DNA from: JAKZVK01 sp965237575
Lineage (GTDB): Bacteria; Acidobacteriota; Terriglobia; Bryobacterales; UBA6623
Assembly: GCA_965237575.1 (NCBI GenBank)
Contig: CBDEGI010000004.1
Coordinates: 1,302,001 to 1,366,000 of the forward strand
Reading direction: 5' to 3'
DNA: 64,000 nucleotides
A program made the translations under genes and the position numbers. Shown here in pieces: positions 33,450 through 42,220 of the stretch (its first letter is position 1; each line of letters begins with the position of its first letter). The notes beneath the pieces were generated by a model. It was not told the DNA's origin and ran no database searches. It was given only the letters and a program-made list of their open reading frames with translations.

Positions 33450-33548
33450 TCGTCGTCGACAAAAACGTGTCCGTAGAGGGCACACACCGGTTGCAAAATT
33501 CGGCCAGTGCCGCCTTGACACCGACGCGGCCGCCCGGCAAAGTGGGGC

Positions 33549-33753
33549 ATGGCCAAGGCGAAATCCCAGAGCGTCATCCCGATTGAGCGCATCGCTAGCT
33601 GCATCTACCTGACTCGCGGCGAAAAGGTGATGCTGGATGCTGACTTGGCCGAGCTTTACGGGGTTGGGACTGTTCGACCACATCCGGAAGCTGCTCGAGC
33701 CGCCCGAGCCGAAGAAAGCGCCTTATTGGCTTATCCATCTGAAGGGCGCCTGA
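33549..33753 (+). pseudogene. ORF6N-domain protein, internally deleted
   Basis: The start reads VIPIERIASCIYLTRGEKVM followed by LDADLAELYGV, the N-terminal core of ORF6N/KilA-N-type proteins of phage origin. Immediately after, in another frame, LFDHIRKLLEPPEPKKAPYW resembles the C-terminus of the same family. The middle of about 100 codons is missing. This is a dead gene, perhaps a former mobile-element passenger. Confidence 0.7.
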
Positions 33754-33790
33754 GAACAGGACCCCATCCTTTGCCCCTTTTGGACCAGAC

Positions 33791-34882
33791 ATGCTGAACT
33801 TCTACAAAAAGTATCTTCTTCCTGGCTTCGTTTTTCAGTCGATTGTGATCGGCGGCGGTTATGGGACCGGCCGAGAGTTGGTCGAGTTCTTTCTCAGCGA
33901 GGGCCCCGCGGGCGGCTACTTGGGCATGCTCGTCGCCACGGTAGTCTGGGCCGTCATCCTGGCGCTGGGCTTCGAGCTGGCGCGGCTGGGTCGGCATTAC
34001 GACTACCGGACGTTTCTGAACTCCCTGCTGGGCCGCGGCTGGATAGTGTTCGAGGTGCTCTACGTCCTGATGGTGATTCTGACAACGGCCGTGGTCGGGT
34101 CGGCGTCGGGCGAACTGCTGAATGAAACCTTGGGTTGGCCTCATCTTGTGGGTACGCTCATCCTGATGTCACTGGTGGCTCTCTTCACCGGCTCGGGCAG
34201 CAGCCTTATTGAGAAGTTCTTCTCAGTTTGGTCGTTGGGACTCTACGTTGTCTACTTCATCGTGATTGTGCTCGTTCTTAGGGAGTCGAGCGATGCGATC
34301 TTCAGCAACATGACGGTTTGGAAGGAAGATTCAGGCTGGCTTCTGGGCGGGTTGAAGTACGGCGCGTACAACATGGCGGCGCTGCCGGCTATGCTGTTTG
34401 CGCTGCGGCATCTCGAGCATCGGCGCGAGGCCTTTGGCGCGGGAGCGTTGGCGGGTGTGATCGGGATGTTCCCCGGCGCGCTGATCTACACCGCGTTTCT
34501 GGCAAACTACCCGGCCATTGCAGAAGAAGCGATCCCGGCCAATTCTGTCCTCACCGGCCTGGGGATGCCTTGGTTCCAGACGTTCTTCCAAATCATTCTG
34601 TTCGGCACGTTCATCGAGACGGGTACCGGCATGATCCATGGCTTCAACGAACGGATCGCCGGCGTCATGAAAGAGCGCGGCCGGACGATGTCAACCTTGC
34701 AGCGATTGGGCGTTACGGCGGGTTTGCTGGTGGTGGCAATCTGGATGGCGGACCGCTTTGGCTTGGTCAAGCTGATTAGCGATGGGTATGGCTTGATTAC
34801 TTATGGTTTTTGGGCTTTGTTTTTGTTGCCGATCTTGGTGATCGGGTCGTGGAGGATTTTTGGCAGAAGCCGGTCGCAGTAG
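33791..34882 (+). CDS. YkvI-like membrane protein (COG3949)
   Basis: The 363-residue protein has ten or so membrane helices and the conserved opening PGFVFQSIVIGGGYGTGREL, the unwound first helix typical of APC/LeuT-fold carriers. LFGTFIETGTGMIHGFNERI is another conserved segment. The family is uncharacterised; amino-acid or small-solute transport is likely from fold alone. It converges on the acetyltransferase gene 25 bases downstream. Confidence 0.85.
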   Translation: MLNFYKKYLLPGFVFQSIVIGGGYGTGRELVEFFLSEGPAGGYLGMLVATVVWAVILALGFELARLGRHYDYRTFLNSLLGRGWIVFEVLYVLMVILTTAVVGSASGELLNETLGWPHLVGTLILMSLVALFTGSGSSLIEKFFSVWSLGLYVVYFIVIVLVLRESSDAIFSNMTVWKEDSGWLLGGLKYGAYNMAALPAMLFALRHLEHRREAFGAGALAGVIGMFPGALIYTAFLANYPAIAEEAIPANSVLTGLGMPWFQTFFQIILFGTFIETGTGMIHGFNERIAGVMKERGRTMSTLQRLGVTAGLLVVAIWMADRFGLVKLISDGYGLITYGFWALFLLPILVIGSWRIFGRSRSQ

Positions 34883-34907
34883 GTGATTGATTAGGCGGCG
34901 CTTTCGG

Positions 34908-35357
34908 CTACAGATCCTTCCGAAAGCATCGAACCATTCCAACATCCTCGAAGCCCAGAGCGCGGTGGGCCAGCCGGCTGATTTCGTTTTCAGGTTGGGT
35001 GTCCGAAGCAAACTCGGCACAACCCTGTGCACGTCCCCACTCCTCGGCGGCCTCAAGGAGGGCTCGCCCGATCCGCCGGCCACGGGCCGCGGGCTCTACA
35101 TACCACCCTTCCAGGTAGGCGACACGGTTGGTCCGGCAACCCTCCGCACACGGCCGGATCGAAAGCTCAGCCAAGCCGACCACCGTCTCGGATGCATCCA
35201 CCGCAAGAAGAACGGCCTGCGGTTCACGGGACCGGCCGGCAAGGAACTGCTCAATCTCGCCGCGATGTTCTGACTCAGAACCCTCAGGCCACAGGGCGCG
35301 GCGCAGCTTTAGCCACGAAGCCGCATCACTCCTAGCAACGGGTCGAATCGCCACCAT
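34908..35357 (-). CDS. AAC(6')-like GNAT acetyltransferase
   Basis: The 149-residue product has the size and motif order of type I aminoglycoside 6'-N-acetyltransferases: WLKLRRALWPEGSESEHRGE at the start, VAYLEGWYVEPAARGRRIGR with the acetyl-CoA pyrophosphate loop, GCAEFASDTQPENEISRLAH, and ALGFEDVGMVRCFRK at the end. Chromosomal relatives can acetylate aminoglycosides, but the native substrate may be different. ATG 35357 lies 17 bases after the HigA stop, so it is probably the third gene of that operon. No strong ribosome site precedes it. Confidence 0.8.
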   Translation of the reverse strand: MVAIRPVARSDAASWLKLRRALWPEGSESEHRGEIEQFLAGRSREPQAVLLAVDASETVVGLAELSIRPCAEGCRTNRVAYLEGWYVEPAARGRRIGRALLEAAEEWGRAQGCAEFASDTQPENEISRLAHRALGFEDVGMVRCFRKDL

Positions 35358-35374
35358 TGGGGGAAGGTTTAGCT

Positions 35375-35671
35375 TCAGGCTGCGGGCTGCGGCTGGTACC
35401 GCTCGACCTTGATCTGATCTTGACGTTTGCGCGCCTGCGCTAAATCGTAGGCCGCCTGCACGCGGAGCCAAAAGTCGGCGTTGGACCAGCCGGCCTTCTC
35501 GAGGCGAATGGCCATCTCCGGCGAAACGGCCGCATGGCCGTTGAGCACGCGTGAGAGCGTGTGACGCGCGACGCCCAGCACCTTCGCGGCATCGGTGACG
35601 TTCAGGCCAAGCGCATCGAGGCAGTTCTGCTTGATGCTGCGGCCCGGATGCGGCGGATATTTCATTGTCAT
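35375..35671 (-). CDS. higA: HigA-family antitoxin of module 2
   Basis: The 98-residue protein reads YPPHPGRSIKQNCLDALGLN, then a helix-turn-helix (VTDAAKVLGVARHTLSRVLN) and SPEMAIRLEKAGWSNADFWL, the standard HigA/VapI profile. It follows the toxin frame by 17 bases. The antitoxin should repress the promoter at the upstream palindrome. A second ATG two codons on is an equally possible start. Confidence 0.9.
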   Translation of the reverse strand: MTMKYPPHPGRSIKQNCLDALGLNVTDAAKVLGVARHTLSRVLNGHAAVSPEMAIRLEKAGWSNADFWLRVQAAYDLAQARKRQDQIKVERYQPQPAA

Positions 35672-35688
35672 GGCTCGTCTGCCTTTCG

Positions 35689-35968
35689 TCAGTGGTAGTC
35701 GGTCAGATCGACATCGAAGGCATCGCCGCCCTCAAAACGGAAGATGATACGCCAGTTGGCGGATATCCAGATACTCCAAAAACCCTTCAGATCTCCCTTC
35801 AACGGATGAAGCCGATAGCCTGGCAAATCGAGGTCTTGGCGCGTTTTGGCCGCGTCCAGATCCGCCAAAGCGATCCCGATCCGTTCCGCCTGATCGGCCC
35901 GCAGCTTGCTCGCCTCTCCTCGCTCACGAAAGCCGCTTGAGGCCGCGATGGCGGAACGTCCGAATCAT
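35689..35968 (-). pseudogene. higB: HigB toxin of module 2, frameshifted
   Basis: From ATG 35968 the frame reads MIRTFRHRGLKRLS and stops at a TGA (35924-35926). One base over it continues ERGEASKLRADQAERIGIAL, then DLDLPGYRLHPLKGDLKGFW and ends FDVDLTDYH at 35689. This is a complete HigB toxin of about 92 residues apart from the one-base shift near 35926. The intact form would cleave mRNA on the ribosome. HigA downstream is intact. Confidence 0.8.
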
Positions 35969-35974
35969 TGGTCA

Positions 35975-35995
35975 GTGTACCGCGTAGCGGTACAC
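35975..35995. promoter_or_regulatory. Operator palindrome of HigBA module 2
   Basis: A perfect inverted repeat, GTGTACCGC-GTA-GCGGTACAC, begins seven bases upstream of the toxin ATG. Its position and symmetry fit HigA autoregulation. Confidence 0.65.
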
Positions 35996-36026
35996 ATACC
36001 AACCGGTCATGTTCTTAAGGGGTCGC

Positions 36027-37289
36027 TTATCCGGTGGCGGTTCGGGTCGCCGACGCATCGGCTGCTGTTTCCACCTGTTTCATTACCCGTAGCGTGTTCC
36101 CACCCAGGATTTTCTGAATATCGCCGTCACTGAACCCGCGCTCCTGCAAGCCGGCGATGAGGTTGGGGATCTTCGAGATGTCCTCCATCCCCTCGGGTAG
36201 CTGATCGCTTACGCCGTCGAAGTCTGAACCCAACCCAACGTGATCGACGCCCGCCACTTTGGCAGCGTGTTCGAAGTGGTCCAGCAGCTTGGAGAACGGG
36301 ACCCGGCCCACGCGCTGGAGGCGTTCCTGGTCGATCTTGCGTAGCTCGACGGACTGCTGCTTCTGATCGCCGGCGTACTCCTTGCGGACGGCTGTGGCCT
36401 TCGCGTCCAGATCCTTCAGAGCACTGGTGAACGGGTTGCGCTCATGGTCGAGGAAGCCGTTGAAGTAATTGATGTGAACGACGCCGCCGTTGTTGGCCAG
36501 CGCGCGCAGCATGTCGTCGGTCATGTTGCGGCCCTGGTTGGCGATGGCGCGGCAGGAGGAGTGGGATGCGATGATCGGCGCGGACGATGTCTCGAGGGCA
36601 TCGTAGAACGTGTCGTCTGAGACGTGTGAGATGTCGACCATCATGCCCAGCCGGTTCATCTCGCGCACGACATCGCGACCGAACTCCGTGAGGCCCCGTG
36701 ATTGCGGCTTGAGCGCGGCGCAATCGGCCCAAGGCGTGTGGCCGTTATGAGTGAGGGTGAGGTAGCGGACGCCCAGCTCGAAGAAGGTCCGCAGCACCCC
36801 AAGACTGGAGTCGATCATGTGGCCGCCCTCGACCCCCATCAAGACGGCGATCTTGTTGTGTTGCTTGGCTGCGGCGATCTCGGCGCTGGTCGTTGCGAGC
36901 GCGAGATCCTCGGGGTGGCGGCGGACCTCGACCAGAACCTCGTCGATGATCTCGAGGGCCTTCTTGACCGAGGCGGTCGGGGAGCGCGCCGTGGCGCTGG
37001 TCCAGATCGAGAAGAAGATGCCCGTCACGCCGCCTTGCCGCATCCGCGGGATGTCGACTTGGCCATAGTCGTGACGCTCGCCGAGGTCGTACCCCTCGGC
37101 GCTGATGAGCATGGGCGTGTCGCAATGCAGATCGACGACGATCGAGCGTTCGAGCAGAGTTCTCTGTTCGATGTCGGCGGCCGGGTTGGCCGACCCAGCA
37201 TCAGGCGAACCAGGATCGGGCGACGAGCAGCCTACGCCGCCCAGAGCCGCGCCCGCGGCGGCAAAGCCCCACTCTCTTCGCGTGAGCAT
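36027..37289 (-). CDS. M19 membrane dipeptidase family lipoprotein
   Basis: The 420-residue protein starts with a Tat-like lipoprotein signal (TRREWGFAAAGAALGGVGC). The M19 core has the metal site VVDLHCDTPML, MGVEGGHMID, LTLTHNGHTPWADC, VDISHVSD and IIASHSSCRAIANQGRNMTD, then DHVGLGSDFDGV. These zinc enzymes hydrolyse dipeptides, including D-amino-acid or dehydropeptides. ATG 37289 follows AGGCGG. It would act at the outer face of the cell. Confidence 0.9.
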   Translation of the reverse strand: MLTRREWGFAAAGAALGGVGCSSPDPGSPDAGSANPAADIEQRTLLERSIVVDLHCDTPMLISAEGYDLGERHDYGQVDIPRMRQGGVTGIFFSIWTSATARSPTASVKKALEIIDEVLVEVRRHPEDLALATTSAEIAAAKQHNKIAVLMGVEGGHMIDSSLGVLRTFFELGVRYLTLTHNGHTPWADCAALKPQSRGLTEFGRDVVREMNRLGMMVDISHVSDDTFYDALETSSAPIIASHSSCRAIANQGRNMTDDMLRALANNGGVVHINYFNGFLDHERNPFTSALKDLDAKATAVRKEYAGDQKQQSVELRKIDQERLQRVGRVPFSKLLDHFEHAAKVAGVDHVGLGSDFDGVSDQLPEGMEDISKIPNLIAGLQERGFSDGDIQKILGGNTLRVMKQVETAADASATRTATG

Positions 37290-37453
37290 CACCGCCTGAT
37301 TATAGTGTGGGTGATTGCGGTCGGGCCCGCTGATGGTTCAGCCCAGGGGATCGTTGGCCGAGTTGCGTTCAGCCAGACGGGCCGAAAGCGGGGCGGCAAG
37401 CGCCCCAGGCGAAGAGGAACTTGCCGCTACAGCGGAGTCGTAGGAGAAGCGGT

Positions 37454-39793
37454 CTAATCGGAAGCGTACAGCAAGAGTAGAAACACACCTACGGCCAGGA
37501 ACATCCCAATAAAGAAGTACACGACGTACATCTGGGACTTGAGCGCTTTGAGGTCGGGGCTGCCGCCTTGCGCGTTCTTCATGCCCTCGGTAATCGCCTT
37601 CGAGATCTGCTCGCCCATGCCGCTCACGTCGAGGGAGCCTCCACTGGTTCCCTCGCCGACGGAGACGCCCTTTTCTTCGAGCGTTTTCGCCAGCGACTCC
37701 AGACGCTCGGCCATCTCGTCGACGCGCGGGTCGGCTGCTGCGTTCTTCGCGTCGGTGGGGGACTCGACCACCTCCAGGCGTCGGGAGAGATCCTCGATGT
37801 CGATGCGTATGCCCTCTTCCCTTGGGTTCTCCTCGACAGACGACAGACGATTCGACAGCTCAGCCACGCGCGGGTCCGGGACCGGTTCACGGCTGCCGTC
37901 TTCCATGTCCGAGAGGCGGGCGAAGACCTCGTCCAGCCGGGAGTCATCAAGCCCAGCGTCACCCGTCGGGCGCTCGGCTTTCTCTTCGATCGCGGCGATG
38001 CGGCGGGTGAGGTCGTCCACGGCGGAGTCCGGCGGCGTTTCGACTTGGCCTTTCTCGATGGCCTCCAGCCGTTCGGTCAACTGATCGATGAGCGCGGAGG
38101 ACAGGTCCCCGGCCGGTTCGGCCTCCAACGCACTCAGGCGTTTCTCGATAGCGGTGGTATCGAGGGGTTCTCCGCCCAACCCTTCTTGCTCTTCGAGAGC
38201 CGAGATGCGCAGCAGGACCTGGTCCAGCCGCGGATCGACGCCAGGGCCCGAGGATTCGAGCCTCTCCAGCCGTTCGGTCAACTGATCGACGAGCGCGGGG
38301 GAGGGGTCCCCGGCCGGTTCGGCCTCCAACGCACTCAGGCGTTTCTCGAGGGCGGTGGTATCGACAGGTTCTCCGCCCAACCCTTCTTGCTCTTCGAGAG
38401 CCGAGATGCGCAGCAGGACCTCGTCCAGCCGCGGATCGGTACTGGGGCCCGAGGATTCAAGACTCTCCAGCCGTTCGGTCAACTGATCGACGAGCGCGGG
38501 GGACGGGCCACCGGCCGGTTCGGCTTCCAACGCACTCAGGCGTTTCTCGAGGGCGGTGGTATCGACAGGTTCTCCGCCCAACTCTTCATGCTCTTCGAGA
38601 ACCGAGATGCGCAGCAGGACTTCGTCCAGACGCGGATCGACGCTGGGGCCCGAGGATTCAAGACTGCCCAGCCGCCCGGCCAACTCATCGACGCGCGGAT
38701 CTCCGCTGGATTCGCTGACCGCCGCTTCCAACTCATCGAGGCGCTGCAGCAGGGGGCCCAGGTCGGGCTCGGGCGTCTCCGCGGCTCTCGATTCCGCGTC
38801 GGTCAGACGATCGTTCAGAGCGGAGATACGAGATTCGGCATCCAGGTTTTGCAAGCGCTCATCCAGCGCCGCCCAACGCTCTCCCAACTCTTCCCATCGT
38901 GGATCATCGGCGGGCTGCTCGACCTTCGCTTCCAGAAGAGACAGCCGTGTCGCCACCTCGCCAAGCCGCGACTCGGTCTCGGCACCGTCGGAACGCTGCT
39001 CCAAATTCTCCAGGCGCCCCGCGACCCGGTCGTAACGGGGGTCGTGCGGAACTGCTTCAGCGGTCTCCTCCAACGAATGGATGCGAGAGATAACCTGGGC
39101 CAACTGCTCGTCCTGCACCCAGTGGTCGGCTCTGGTTTGGAAGAACTCCACGCGCTCAGCCAGGGCCTCGAGTTGGGAAGCGGCGGGTGACGTCTGGAGT
39201 TGCTCTTCGAGATCGAATACGCGCGTGATCAAAGTGTCGACGCGGGGGTCGGCGGCTTCTTGTGCTGCACCGTTTTCCAACTCGGCAAGCCGCGAGGGTA
39301 ACTTCGCGAACTGGTCGTTGTCGAAGCGCCCCACAGCGGCTTCGACCTGCCGAACTCTTTGCAGCGCTTCCTGTAGCTGGTCTGGCGGTCGGGTGTTCTT
39401 CGCCGCCGCCTCGAGGGAGGCCGTGCGGATCACCAGATCGTCGGTGCGGGGGTCGACGGGTGAGATGCCGCTGATTCTCCGTTCGATCTCATCGAGCCGG
39501 GACGCAAGCTTCTCGGTGTGGGCCTTGTCCGGCTTTTCCTGTTGGCTTTCGAGGGCCGCCAACCGGTGGGCCACTTCGTCCAGGATTGGATCGGAAGTCC
39601 CGTTGCTGACTTTCTTTTCGAGTTCAGCGACGCGCATCAACGCCGAGCCGATCCGCGGGTCGGTGGCCATCGCACCGATCTGGCCCTCGACCGAGGCGAT
39701 ACGGGTTTCGACGTCTTTCATGTAGCGATCGTCGGGCGCTTCGGCGACACTGTCGCCGTTGATTTCGGCGGTCGAGGCGTTGGCTTTGGGCAA
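37454..39793 (-). CDS. Repetitive coiled-coil protein with C-terminal membrane anchor
   Basis: The 779-residue protein is almost all coiled coil, with recurrent LExR/LxxLE units and a PRxDEL-type linker about every 30 residues. In its middle, a 67-residue unit is repeated nearly identically (VDTTALEKRLSALEAE then PRLDEVLLRISALEEQE), corresponding to 201-bp DNA repeats between about 38070 and 38650. The C-terminus has one membrane helix (VVYFFIGMFLAVGVFLLLLY) and would tether it to the inner membrane. TTG 39793 is chosen with GGGAGGT upstream. No family recognised; a structural or scaffold role is likely. Confidence 0.85.
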   Translation of the reverse strand: MPKANASTAEINGDSVAEAPDDRYMKDVETRIASVEGQIGAMATDPRIGSALMRVAELEKKVSNGTSDPILDEVAHRLAALESQQEKPDKAHTEKLASRLDEIERRISGISPVDPRTDDLVIRTASLEAAAKNTRPPDQLQEALQRVRQVEAAVGRFDNDQFAKLPSRLAELENGAAQEAADPRVDTLITRVFDLEEQLQTSPAASQLEALAERVEFFQTRADHWVQDEQLAQVISRIHSLEETAEAVPHDPRYDRVAGRLENLEQRSDGAETESRLGEVATRLSLLEAKVEQPADDPRWEELGERWAALDERLQNLDAESRISALNDRLTDAESRAAETPEPDLGPLLQRLDELEAAVSESSGDPRVDELAGRLGSLESSGPSVDPRLDEVLLRISVLEEHEELGGEPVDTTALEKRLSALEAEPAGGPSPALVDQLTERLESLESSGPSTDPRLDEVLLRISALEEQEGLGGEPVDTTALEKRLSALEAEPAGDPSPALVDQLTERLERLESSGPGVDPRLDQVLLRISALEEQEGLGGEPLDTTAIEKRLSALEAEPAGDLSSALIDQLTERLEAIEKGQVETPPDSAVDDLTRRIAAIEEKAERPTGDAGLDDSRLDEVFARLSDMEDGSREPVPDPRVAELSNRLSSVEENPREEGIRIDIEDLSRRLEVVESPTDAKNAAADPRVDEMAERLESLAKTLEEKGVSVGEGTSGGSLDVSGMGEQISKAITEGMKNAQGGSPDLKALKSQMYVVYFFIGMFLAVGVFLLLLYASD
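38070..38660. repeat. 201-bp tandem coding repeats in the coiled-coil gene
   Basis: The word CGTTCGGTCAACTGATCGA recurs at 201-base spacing near 38072, 38273 and 38474, with long near-identical stretches between. Copy number could change by recombination without frameshift. Confidence 0.8.
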
Positions 39794-40009
39794 TGGGGCG
39801 TACCTCCCGGTGATGACGGCGAAAGCTGTTGAGCCGAAAAACGGTACGACGGGCTCATACCACTCCCCTTTTACAGTCTTGTGGGGCGGAGAGTGCGCGA
39901 CAATAAGCGGGTCAACCTAATTCCCTAGGTAAGAAATCCTAGTGGCCGACTTCCGTGTACTATCGCTCTGCTTGGTACTAGGCCGCCGGCCCCGGGAGTT
40001 GATGTCCGG

Positions 40010-41584
40010 CTACCGGAAGTGGAACCACAACAGGAGAATCGAGCACGCGACCAGGCCCGTCGCGAGGCCTAGGCCTCGCTCGCTGCGCGCCTCGCCGGCC
40101 GTCTCGGCCCAGTCGAACGTCAGACCCGCGATGCGCGACAGAACCGGCTTTACGCTTACGCGGCTGACGGTGATCATCATGCCGACGCAAGCGAAGAACA
40201 CGATCACGCTGAAGTTGAGGAAGCTGAAGCCGACCAGGGCGTTCAGAGGGCCGAGGTCGTATTCGAAGCCACGGTGAAGAATATCGAGAACGAACCGGCC
40301 CGCCCCGGCCAGGCCTCCAAAGATGAGCGTCGCGAGCGCCGCCCGCGCCGTCGCGCCCCGCCACAGGATGCCGGTTAGGAAAACGGCAGTGATGGGCGCC
40401 CCCACATAGGCCTGGACGCTCTGCAAGTATTGGTAGATCTCATCGTTGAGGTAGCGGATGAAGGGGATCCAGGCGACGCTGAGACCCACGATGACGGCCG
40501 TCGAGAGGCGTCCGACGTGGACCAGCATGCGCTCGCTCGCGTGTGGGCGCAGCTTTTTGTAGACGTCCATCGTGATCAGCGTCGAGCAGGAGTTGAAGAC
40601 CGAGCTGAGCGACGACATGAGCGCCGCCAGCAGCGCGGCCACCATCAGGCCCGTGAGGCCGGGCGGCAGCAGCCGCTGCACCAGCAGAGGGTAGGCGTTG
40701 TCGCCGGTGACGTCGTGGGGCCACAGCGCGCGGGCGATCAGTCCGGGCAACACCAGGATGAACACCGGCAGAATCTTGAGCCCGGCAGCGAAGATCGCAC
40801 CGGCCCGCGCCTCGGGCATACTCTTGGCGGCCAGGGTTTTTTGGACAATCACCTGATCGGTGCACCAGTACCAAATCCCCAGGATCACCGTGCCGAGCGT
40901 GGTGCCAAGCCACGGGTAATCGGGGTGGCTGATGGGCTTGATCATGTGGAAGAAATCCGCCGGTAGGGAGGCGCGCAGGCCTTCGAATCCGCCCGCGTGC
41001 CCCAGACCGAGCATCGTGAGCAACACGGCCCCGCCGATCAGGATGAACGCCTGAAACAGGTCGGTGTAGATGACGGCGGCCAGTCCCCCGGAGACGGTGT
41101 ATACCCCGGTCGCGATGACCAGCAGGATGGCTGACGTCATGTAGTCCCACCCGAAGATCTCGCGAATCAAGATGCCTCCCGCAAACAGAGCGACCGAGAT
41201 CTTCGTGAAGACATACGCGGCCAAGGAAACGCCGGTCAGATACCAGCGGCAGCCCGGGCTAAAGCGGCGTTCCAGAAACTCCGGCATCGTGAAGACTTTG
41301 CTGCGCAGGTATTGCGGGATGAAGAGCCACCCCAAGGCGATCAGGCAGAAGCTCGCCGACCACTCATAGCAGCCGACGGCGAGGCCGGTGGACGCCCCCG
41401 AACCCGCCAGCCCGATGAAGTGCTCGCTGCCGATATTGGTGGCAAACAGTGTTGCGCCCACGGCGAACCAGCCGACGTGCTTGCCGGCGAGGAAGTATTC
41501 GGCGGCGGTGGTTTTGCGGCGCGAGTGGTAGAAGCCGATGCCGAGGACGGCGGCGAAGTAGATGGCGATGATGAACGTGTCCAT
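40010..41584 (-). CDS. Sodium:solute symporter (SSS/SGLT family)
   Basis: The 524-residue protein has about 13-14 membrane helices and the SSS hallmarks AAEYFLAGKHVGWFAVGATL in helix 1-2, SEHFIGLAGSG, YTVSGGLAAVIYTDLFQAFI and WYWCTDQVIVQKTLAAKS. SGLT-like members import sugars, inositol or similar solutes with sodium. ATG 41584 begins the first helix; an in-frame GTG/ATG further upstream adds only polar residues. It lies 55 bases downstream of acpH. Substrate unknown. Confidence 0.9.
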   Translation of the reverse strand: MDTFIIAIYFAAVLGIGFYHSRRKTTAAEYFLAGKHVGWFAVGATLFATNIGSEHFIGLAGSGASTGLAVGCYEWSASFCLIALGWLFIPQYLRSKVFTMPEFLERRFSPGCRWYLTGVSLAAYVFTKISVALFAGGILIREIFGWDYMTSAILLVIATGVYTVSGGLAAVIYTDLFQAFILIGGAVLLTMLGLGHAGGFEGLRASLPADFFHMIKPISHPDYPWLGTTLGTVILGIWYWCTDQVIVQKTLAAKSMPEARAGAIFAAGLKILPVFILVLPGLIARALWPHDVTGDNAYPLLVQRLLPPGLTGLMVAALLAALMSSLSSVFNSCSTLITMDVYKKLRPHASERMLVHVGRLSTAVIVGLSVAWIPFIRYLNDEIYQYLQSVQAYVGAPITAVFLTGILWRGATARAALATLIFGGLAGAGRFVLDILHRGFEYDLGPLNALVGFSFLNFSVIVFFACVGMMITVSRVSVKPVLSRIAGLTFDWAETAGEARSERGLGLATGLVACSILLLWFHFR

Positions 41585-41638
41585 GGAGAGCCTAGTTTCT
41601 CGCAAAGACGCAAAGACCCGCAAAGGCCGAGGACAAGA

Positions 41639-42220
41639 CTAGGTTCGGAGGCGATCGGCGTAGGTGATCAGTTGCGGGAAGAACTCGGCGAAGTCGGAGC
41701 TGAGGGGGGCGTAGTGTTCCTCAAGTTGTGAAACGGCAGTTGGCAGGGGGTTCTGCCTCTTGACGCGCCGGGACAATCCGCCCAGTGTTCGGTCGACTCC
41801 CTCGATCGTCTGATAACGGCCCAGCCAATCCTGCTCAACCATGAACGGCACGACGCGGCGCAATCGAGGAGGCAGGCCGTTCTGGTTCTCGGTGAGCACG
41901 CCGTAGGTTCGCTGTGTGAAGCGGTCGAGGCTGGTTTCCGGGGAGTACTGCTCCCAGCCGGCCGCGAGAAAGTGATCGTAGAAAACATCGACCAGCACGC
42001 CGGCGTAGCGTCGATAGGGCGGCGGCATGCGCCTCTTGCTGCGGGCGACAACCGGATGCGTGTCGGTGAAGCCGTCTATCTTCTGGTGCATCCGAATCCC
42101 GGCACGGACGGCCTGCGGGTAAGCCCCGACATCGACGCCCTTGAGAAAGTCTCCCATTAGATTGCCCATGATCGACTCGGGGGCGTCACCCGCGAGGAAA
42201 AGGTGTGCCAGAAAGTTCAT
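41639..42220 (-). CDS. acpH: Acyl carrier protein phosphodiesterase
   Basis: At 193 residues it equals the length of E. coli AcpH. It starts MNFLAHLFLAG, keeps GNLMGDFLKG and RMHQKIDGFTDTHPVV, and has VLVDVFYDHFLAAGWEQYS, the histidine/aspartate-rich HD-like metal site. AcpH removes the 4'-phosphopantetheine arm from acyl carrier protein. No signal peptide, so cytoplasmic. The gene probably shares a transcript with the downstream symporter gene by proximity only. Confidence 0.9.
   Translation of the reverse strand: MNFLAHLFLAGDAPESIMGNLMGDFLKGVDVGAYPQAVRAGIRMHQKIDGFTDTHPVVARSKRRMPPPYRRYAGVLVDVFYDHFLAAGWEQYSPETSLDRFTQRTYGVLTENQNGLPPRLRRVVPFMVEQDWLGRYQTIEGVDRTLGGLSRRVKRQNPLPTAVSQLEEHYAPLSSDFAEFFPQLITYADRLRT

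Noticed and set aside
38070..38660. Regularly spaced repeats suggesting a CRISPR array
   Set aside because: The 201-base period is in frame within a coding region and the 'spacers' are themselves nearly identical; it is a protein repeat.
37568..39190. 540-codon plus-strand open frame opposite the coiled-coil gene
   Set aside because: It is the antisense of a repetitive, GC-biased gene; no domain, no ribosome site and composition (Arg/Gly/Phe repeats) of a shadow frame.
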